This document shows positions 60,251 to 64,000 of a stretch of DNA of 64,000 nucleotides, piece after piece. Both the position numbers and the translations under genes were made by a program. Source of the stretch: Streptomyces sp. WM6386 (GTDB taxonomy: Bacteria; Actinomycetota; Actinomycetes; Streptomycetales; Streptomycetaceae). Location: the NCBI RefSeq assembly GCF_000972385.1, contig NZ_JXTE01000041.1:1-64000 (forward strand), in the 5' to 3' direction. The notes under the pieces were generated by a model. The model saw only the letters and a program-made list of their open reading frames with translations, was not told where the DNA came from and searched no databases. The first letter of the stretch is position 1; the number at the start of each line of letters is the position of its first letter.

Positions 60251-60571
60251 ATGACCACGTACAACATCAACAACGTCAACGGGCCGAGCAACATCGGCCC
60301 CGACGGCCGTATCGAGATCAACAATGGAACAGACGCTGCGGCCGTCTTGCACCTGGCCGGCCAGCTTGTCGACCGGCTGCGCCTCGAGAGCCCCGCACTG
60401 GTCCCTCAGGCGGAGATCGTCCAGGGCGAGCTGGCCCGTGCCGGACAGGGCGGGCAGAGCCCCGACCGGGGTCGCATCCGCTCCGCCCTGGAGACCATCG
60501 GTATCGGCGTTGCCACGGGCAGCGGCGGGCTCGCGCTGGCTCAGGAGATCGGCCGCGCTCTCGGCTTGTGA
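60251..60571 (+). CDS. 106-aa protein with N-terminal Asn/Gly-rich motif and helical domain
   Basis: ATG 60251; MT is followed directly by TYNINNVNGPSNIGPDGRI (60257-60313), then EINNGTD and a helical domain: AAAVLHLAGQLVDRLRLES, LVPQAEIVQGELARAG, RGRIRSALETIGIGVATGSGGLALAQEIGRALGL. The last part is quite hydrophobic, which could mean a membrane-active or oligomerising helix. The layout, short beta-prone motif plus small helical domain, resembles effector-associated modules in bacterial conflict systems. 26 bp after the two-TM gene, certainly the same transcript. Function unknown. Confidence 0.78.
   Translation: MTTYNINNVNGPSNIGPDGRIEINNGTDAAAVLHLAGQLVDRLRLESPALVPQAEIVQGELARAGQGGQSPDRGRIRSALETIGIGVATGSGGLALAQEIGRALGL
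60257..60313 (+). other. 19-residue Asn/Gly-rich motif, N-terminal copy
   Basis: Encodes TYNINNVNGPSNIGPDGRI, the partner of the motif ending the preceding gene. Differences are Gly to Asp and Gln to Arg near the end. Confidence 0.85.
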
Positions 60572-60598
60572 GGAGGGACGCGCAGGGCTACTCGGACG

Positions 60599-60632
60599 TG
60601 CGGGACGCCCCCGCCTGACAGGGCGCCCCGCA
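60599..60632. terminator. hairpin between convergent genes
   Basis: TGCGGGACGCCC pairs with GGGCGCCCCGCA with one mismatch around a 10-bp loop, centred between the 106-aa gene stop and the kinase stop. Probably terminates both transcripts. Confidence 0.6.
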
Positions 60633-60635
60633 TGG

Positions 60636-61970
60636 TCACTTGGCCCGCACCACCGCCTGCGCCCCGCCCCCGAGGTCCAGCTCCAGGCCCGATCGCAGCG
60701 GCACCGTCTGGCCGGGGCCGATCTGCTGCGATGTCCCGTCGGAGCGGGTGCCGGTCCAGGTCTCCTTGGAGCGGTTCGCGATGCCGAACCGGCCCGGCTT
60801 CGAGGGGTGTTCGACGAGTTCGGCGACCAGGCTCGCGTCCGAGCAGTCGTGCCGCGTCGGCTCCGGCAGCAGATGGTGCGCCTGCACCCGGGCCGCCCGG
60901 CGCAGCCGGATGTGGTGCTCGGCCCGCGGCGGCGGCGTCGTCACCGTCAGCCGGGGCGGCAGCACCAGCCGCCCGCCGCACCCCCAGCAAGCCCGCGGCG
61001 GCGGGTTCTCACCCGGCTCCGTCATGTTCTGGCGCCCGCAGGAGGCACACTCCACCACCGAGTCGAGCACCGCCCGTAGCGCGTCCCGCCACTCCGACTC
61101 GCGCACCCGCCGCGCCGGTTCGTGCAGAGCGGCCGTGAAGCTCCGGACGAACAGCTCCTGCAGCTTCCCGGCGGCCGCGTCCCATGTGGCCAGCACGGTT
61201 GTGTGCTCCATCGGGTCGGGCGCGTTGGAGTCGTCCGCCGGATCGAAGACGAACAGCGGGTTCTTCCCGTACAGCTTGCGCTCCGCCGCCTCGTCGAGGC
61301 AGTGGATGCCCAACTCCCGCTTGCCCTCGAAGGGATGATGGTTCATCAGCAGCAGGAACAGCAGCACGGCGAGCGAATGGAGGTCGGACTGGGTGCCCGG
61401 GCGCGCGCCCGGGTCGGCGCGCACCAGCTCCGGGGCCATGAACTTCATCGTCCCCGAGATGCCGCTGGTGTCGCCCTCCACCACGGCGTTGTCGTTGTCG
61501 CAGACCAGGACGTCACCGGTGTCCGGATCGAAGAAGATGTTGCCCCAGGAGATGTCCCGGTAGGCGATACCTCGCGAGTGCAGCGCCTGGTAGGCCTCCA
61601 CGGTATACAGGCAGGCAGTAAGCAACGCACGTGTGCTGGTGCGCAGTTGGCGCCGGAAGAGGTCAGGCAGGCCCCTGAAGCGGTCCGGCCTGAGCTCCAT
61701 CAAATATCCGAAGGAACCGCGGTGCGCCACATAGGCCTCCGGCCACAGGAATCGGCTGTCGTCGAAGTCCCTGGTCACCAGCTCCCGTACGATCGCCTCC
61801 TGCTCCGGTGTCGCCGACGTCGGGTAGTACCACTTCAGGGCCCTGTCCCCGCCCGGCGTCCGCACCCGGTACACCTCGCCCTGGCCGCCGGCGCCCAGTA
61901 GGTCGATGATCTCGACCTCGTCGCCGTTCTCCGCGGCCAACCGCGTCCCGCTGTCGAACATGCCGCTCAT
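60636..61970 (-). CDS. Ser/Thr protein kinase with zinc ribbon (TerY-P triad kinase)
   Basis: 444 aa. Kinase domain (about 18-305): glycine loop LLGAGGQGEVYRV, Lys46 in RALKWYY, catalytic loop AYRDISWGNIFF (D139, N144) in place of HRD, DND (158-160) in place of DFG, and APE in FMAPELV. A zinc ribbon follows with C308/C311 and C328/C331. A C-terminal beta-rich region (about 355-444) resembles an FHA-like fold but lacks a clear signature. This kinase plus PP2C plus vWA set is the TerY-P triad described around tellurite-resistance genes. Three bp separate it from the PP2C stop. Confidence 0.88.
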   Translation of the reverse strand: MSGMFDSGTRLAAENGDEVEIIDLLGAGGQGEVYRVRTPGGDRALKWYYPTSATPEQEAIVRELVTRDFDDSRFLWPEAYVAHRGSFGYLMELRPDRFRGLPDLFRRQLRTSTRALLTACLYTVEAYQALHSRGIAYRDISWGNIFFDPDTGDVLVCDNDNAVVEGDTSGISGTMKFMAPELVRADPGARPGTQSDLHSLAVLLFLLLMNHHPFEGKRELGIHCLDEAAERKLYGKNPLFVFDPADDSNAPDPMEHTTVLATWDAAAGKLQELFVRSFTAALHEPARRVRESEWRDALRAVLDSVVECASCGRQNMTEPGENPPPRACWGCGGRLVLPPRLTVTTPPPRAEHHIRLRRAARVQAHHLLPEPTRHDCSDASLVAELVEHPSKPGRFGIANRSKETWTGTRSDGTSQQIGPGQTVPLRSGLELDLGGGAQAVVRAK

Positions 61971-61973
61971 CCG

Positions 61974-62894
61974 TCAGATCTCCGTCTTCTGTTCCGTTTC
62001 CACGGGCAGGTCCAAGGGCGGCTCCGCCGTGTCCGGTGGGTCGTCCCGTGTGACTCCCCCGGGCGAGTGGCGCAGCGCGGCCGCCAGGGTCGTGTCGTCC
62101 CCGGAGTACTGCGAGGCCTGCCGAAGCCACTCGGGCAGCACCGCCCGCACCCCCGGACCGCCCTCCGTCGCCAGCCGGTCGTCCAGTCCGGCGACGAACT
62201 CCCGGTAGCCGTCGGCCGATGCGAAGCTCTTCGACAGCCCGTCCGTCGACAGCACCACCAGCCGGGGCGTGCGCGCCTCGTCGAACACCGGCGCCCAGTA
62301 CATCCGTACCGCCTGCCAGGCCTGTGGCCCGCACAGCGACTCCGTCTCGTCGCCGAGGTCCTCGGCGACAGGCGCCAGCGGCCGGCGCAGTGTGCCGTCG
62401 TGCTCGACGACCGCGAGATCACCGTCGCCGATCTGCCAGGCCACGAACAGCCCCGGTATGAGCACCGCGCCGATCAGGGTGGTGCCGTACAGCACCAGCT
62501 TCCGGTCCGGCTCGGGTTCCTGTGCCCCGTCGTCGGCGACCGGGCGGTGCCGGGACCAGTGGCCCAGGGCCGCCTCCCGCCAGTCGTGCACCAGCGCGCG
62601 CGGGAAGTCGTCCCGGGCGTAGGTCATCAGCCGGGCCAGGCGCCCCGGTTCATGGCAGTCGCGGGCCGCCCGGCCGAACTCGGCCGCCCGGCCCAGAAAC
62701 CGGTCCACGGCGAACCGCGCACCTAGCTCGCTGCGGGAGTGGGCGGCCGAACCATGCCCGTCCGCCACCGCCAGCACCAGCGGAGACTCGCCCGAGCCGG
62801 CGCCCTCACAGGCGTACCAGTCCTGGTTGCGCCGCTTGTTGGCGCCCTGGACGCTGTCGGCCAGCGTGTCCCAGCGCCGCACCCCGAGCGTCAC
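61974..62894 (-). CDS. PP2C-type protein phosphatase
   Basis: 306 aa. PP2C metal motifs: NQDW (about 23-26), AVADGHGSAAHSRSE (D44, H46), QIGDGDLAVV, LVVLSTDGLSKSF (Asp) and SGDDTTLAAAL. Expected to reverse phosphorylation by the kinase encoded 3 bp downstream. Its start overlaps the vWA gene by 4 bp (62891-62894). The C-terminal 30 residues are acidic and Pro-rich. Confidence 0.9.
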   Translation of the reverse strand: MTLGVRRWDTLADSVQGANKRRNQDWYACEGAGSGESPLVLAVADGHGSAAHSRSELGARFAVDRFLGRAAEFGRAARDCHEPGRLARLMTYARDDFPRALVHDWREAALGHWSRHRPVADDGAQEPEPDRKLVLYGTTLIGAVLIPGLFVAWQIGDGDLAVVEHDGTLRRPLAPVAEDLGDETESLCGPQAWQAVRMYWAPVFDEARTPRLVVLSTDGLSKSFASADGYREFVAGLDDRLATEGGPGVRAVLPEWLRQASQYSGDDTTLAAALRHSPGGVTRDDPPDTAEPPLDLPVETEQKTEI

Positions 62895-63577
62895 CAGACG
62901 TCGTCGTCATCGTCGTCGTCGAGTACCGGCGGCGCGTACGGCTGCTTCGTCAGATTGCCCGCCGAACCCGCCACCGGCTGCGAGGCCGCCTTGACCGCCG
63001 CCGTCGACGCCCAACGGATCGCCGCCGCCAGTTGTTTGGGACTGTTGGCGTCCAGCGGCTGCATCTCCGGGTTGCCGAGGAACTCCTGGAGCACGCCGCG
63101 GTCCGCGTCATGGCCGATCGCGATGGCCACGCGGACCGCCTTGCGGCCCCACGGCGTCGCGTCGATTGCCTTGAGGCCCGCCTTCCAGTCGTCCGTGGGT
63201 CCGCCGTCCGACACCAGCGCCAGCACCGGCTTCAACGCGCGCTGCGGCATCGGCGGGCTCTGCAGCTCCCGCGAGACCAGGGTGAGGGCCTCGCCGAGGT
63301 TGGTCATGCCGTCCACCTCGACGTCCTGCCAGGTGAAGTCGTTGACCGGGACGGGGGTCTGGTGGTGCCACTTGGCCGTGGTGGAGAAGGTGATGGTCCG
63401 CAGCAGCAGCTGGGCCGCCGGGTTGTCGTGCGCCACCGCACGCATCTCCGGAACGGCCTCTCTGATCGCGTAGTTGAGCTTGGCGATCTTGTCGCCCTGC
63501 ATCGAGTACGAGCAGTCGAGCAGCCAGATGAAGTGGACCGGCCGGTTCGCCATGGGCCCGCCGGGAATGTCACTCAC
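62891..63577 (-). CDS. TerY-like von Willebrand factor A domain protein
   Basis: 228 aa from GTG 63577, with AAGGA 6 nt upstream. The vWA domain has a full MIDAS: D21-x-S23-x-S25 (LLDCSYSMQG), T92 (GMTNLGEAL) and D124 (ALVSDGGPTDDWK). Closest in style to TerY of tellurite/stress systems. The C-terminus is Ala/Ser/Pro-rich and ends with seven Asp and Val-Trp (DDDDDDDVW), an unusual acidic tail that may bind metal or a partner. Overlaps the PP2C gene. It probably presents or scaffolds substrates for the kinase/phosphatase pair. Confidence 0.9.
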   Translation of the reverse strand: MSDIPGGPMANRPVHFIWLLDCSYSMQGDKIAKLNYAIREAVPEMRAVAHDNPAAQLLLRTITFSTTAKWHHQTPVPVNDFTWQDVEVDGMTNLGEALTLVSRELQSPPMPQRALKPVLALVSDGGPTDDWKAGLKAIDATPWGRKAVRVAIAIGHDADRGVLQEFLGNPEMQPLDANSPKQLAAAIRWASTAAVKAASQPVAGSAGNLTKQPYAPPVLDDDDDDDVW

Positions 63578-63642
63578 TCCGTGTCCTTTCCGGGAGTTCG
63601 GTCGGAGTATTCGGTCGTGTGGGTTTCTTCAGGTCTCGGTGT

Positions 63643-63762
63643 TCAGAGCAGCAGCCACCGCACCAGCAGGGCCAGGGCGGCCGGTGTCAGCACCAGGGCG
63701 GTGATGAACAGGCTCGCCGTCATCCGCCGTCCGCGTCCGATCGGTGGGGTCACCTGAGTCAT
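63643..63762 (-). CDS. 39-aa single-TM microprotein in the TerY-P operon
   Basis: MTQVTPPIGRGRRMTASLFI then TALVLTPAALALLVRWLLL, ending TGA at 63643. A basic N-terminus with one C-terminal membrane helix. The ATG overlaps the stop of the upstream gene by 4 bp (ATGA), and it ends 65 bp before the vWA start. High third-position G/C and the overlap support that it is translated. It could tether the vWA/PP2C/kinase products to the membrane. Confidence 0.65.
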   Translation of the reverse strand: MTQVTPPIGRGRRMTASLFITALVLTPAALALLVRWLLL

Positions 63763-64000
63763 GCCGGGCTGTACTTCCTCTCACGGTCGCCGTTGCCGCG
63801 CAGCCTGATCCTGCGCTCCCTGCCGCCCTCGCCGCCAGGCCCGGTGAGCGCGCCCGTCCTCAGCCCGGAGGCTGCGAGCAGCCACAGCACCGGCTCGGCG
63901 GCCCGGCGCTGCTCGCTCTCCAACGGGCCGGTGCCGGTGGCCGCGTGGGCGCTCACCGCCCAGTAGCGCGCGGCTCTGAAGTCATGGCCGAGGGCCCGTA
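63759..64000 (-). CDS. C-terminal part of an unidentified protein, cut by the window edge
   Basis: Open to the window end; the visible 79 residues begin RALGHDFRAARYWAVSAHAA and end REKY-like GNGDRERKYSPA. Includes EPVLWLLAASGLRTGALTG, moderately hydrophobic. A GTG at 63956 could be an internal start, but coding continues upstream of it. Same strand and ATGA overlap with the microprotein gene, so it belongs to the TerY-P operon. Family not recognised from this fragment. Confidence 0.55.
   Translation of the reverse strand, partial: RALGHDFRAARYWAVSAHAATGTGPLESEQRRAAEPVLWLLAASGLRTGALTGPGGEGGRERRIRLRGNGDRERKYSPA

Overview
The window is about 64 kb of very GC-rich DNA with extreme third-position G/C bias, GTG, TTG and apparently one CTG start codon, many ATGA/GTGA/TGATG gene overlaps, and Tat/Sec-secreted hydrolases. 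Geosmin synthase, a CprB-type gamma-butyrolactone-receptor homologue, a Streptomyces subtilisin inhibitor, a copper-radical-type secretome and rare TTA (bldA-type) codons point to a Streptomyces chromosome. No rRNA, tRNA, CRISPR array, plasmid or phage module was seen. All assignments are from reading motifs; no database was searched.

Layout. 0-4.2 kb (minus): a large NIT-domain sensor kinase behind an orphan sugar-type binding lipoprotein. 4.4-7.2 kb: DUF574 methyltransferase, LytR-CpsA-Psr protein, TatA. 7.3-7.5 kb: noncoding 64-bp tandem repeats. 7.9-13.7 kb: secretome block (DUF6114/DUF6230 pair, small secreted protein, AA10 lytic polysaccharide monooxygenase, subtilase), with a 198-bp MITE-like element in front of the subtilase. 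13.9-15.8 kb: cprB-like regulator with its own operator, and a DUF89/ARMT1 protein. 16.1-19.8 kb: a nitrate/sulfonate/taurine-type ABC importer with two different permeases, whose junction carries a triplicated start/stop module. 19.8-25.5 kb: secreted EEP phosphatase/nuclease, geosmin synthase, multicopper oxidase. 25.4-31 kb: glutaminase-like protein with divergent LysR, PDZ protein, cyclic-nucleotide-type phosphodiesterase, M24 peptidase, inactive-looking APH-fold protein. 31-42.3 kb: treZ, treY and glgX (glycogen-to-trehalose) interleaved with a DUF1707-FHA protein and an M14 peptidase / subtilisin inhibitor / M14 peptidase group. 42.4-44.7 kb: a copper amine oxidase apparently split into two secreted proteins. 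44.8-47.8 kb: HEPN-family protein, DnaQ-like exonuclease, APH-type kinase. 48-51 kb: a CUT1 sugar ABC importer lacking its ATPase. 51.3-58.7 kb: MMPL transporter, DUF1697, transglutaminase-like protein, ketopantoate-reductase-like protein, MFS exporter with divergent ArsR-type regulator.

The right end (58.7-64 kb) is the most interesting part. Two adjacent genes of unknown function share a nearly identical 19-residue Asn/Gly-rich motif (at the C-terminus of a two-TM protein and at the N-terminus of a 106-aa helical protein). Facing them is an overlapping operon encoding a TerY-type vWA protein, a PP2C phosphatase, a Ser/Thr kinase with zinc ribbon, and a 39-aa single-TM microprotein, i.e. a TerY-P-like phosphorylation triad. 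The combination looks like an undescribed signalling or conflict system, perhaps assembled through an amyloid-like motif pair.
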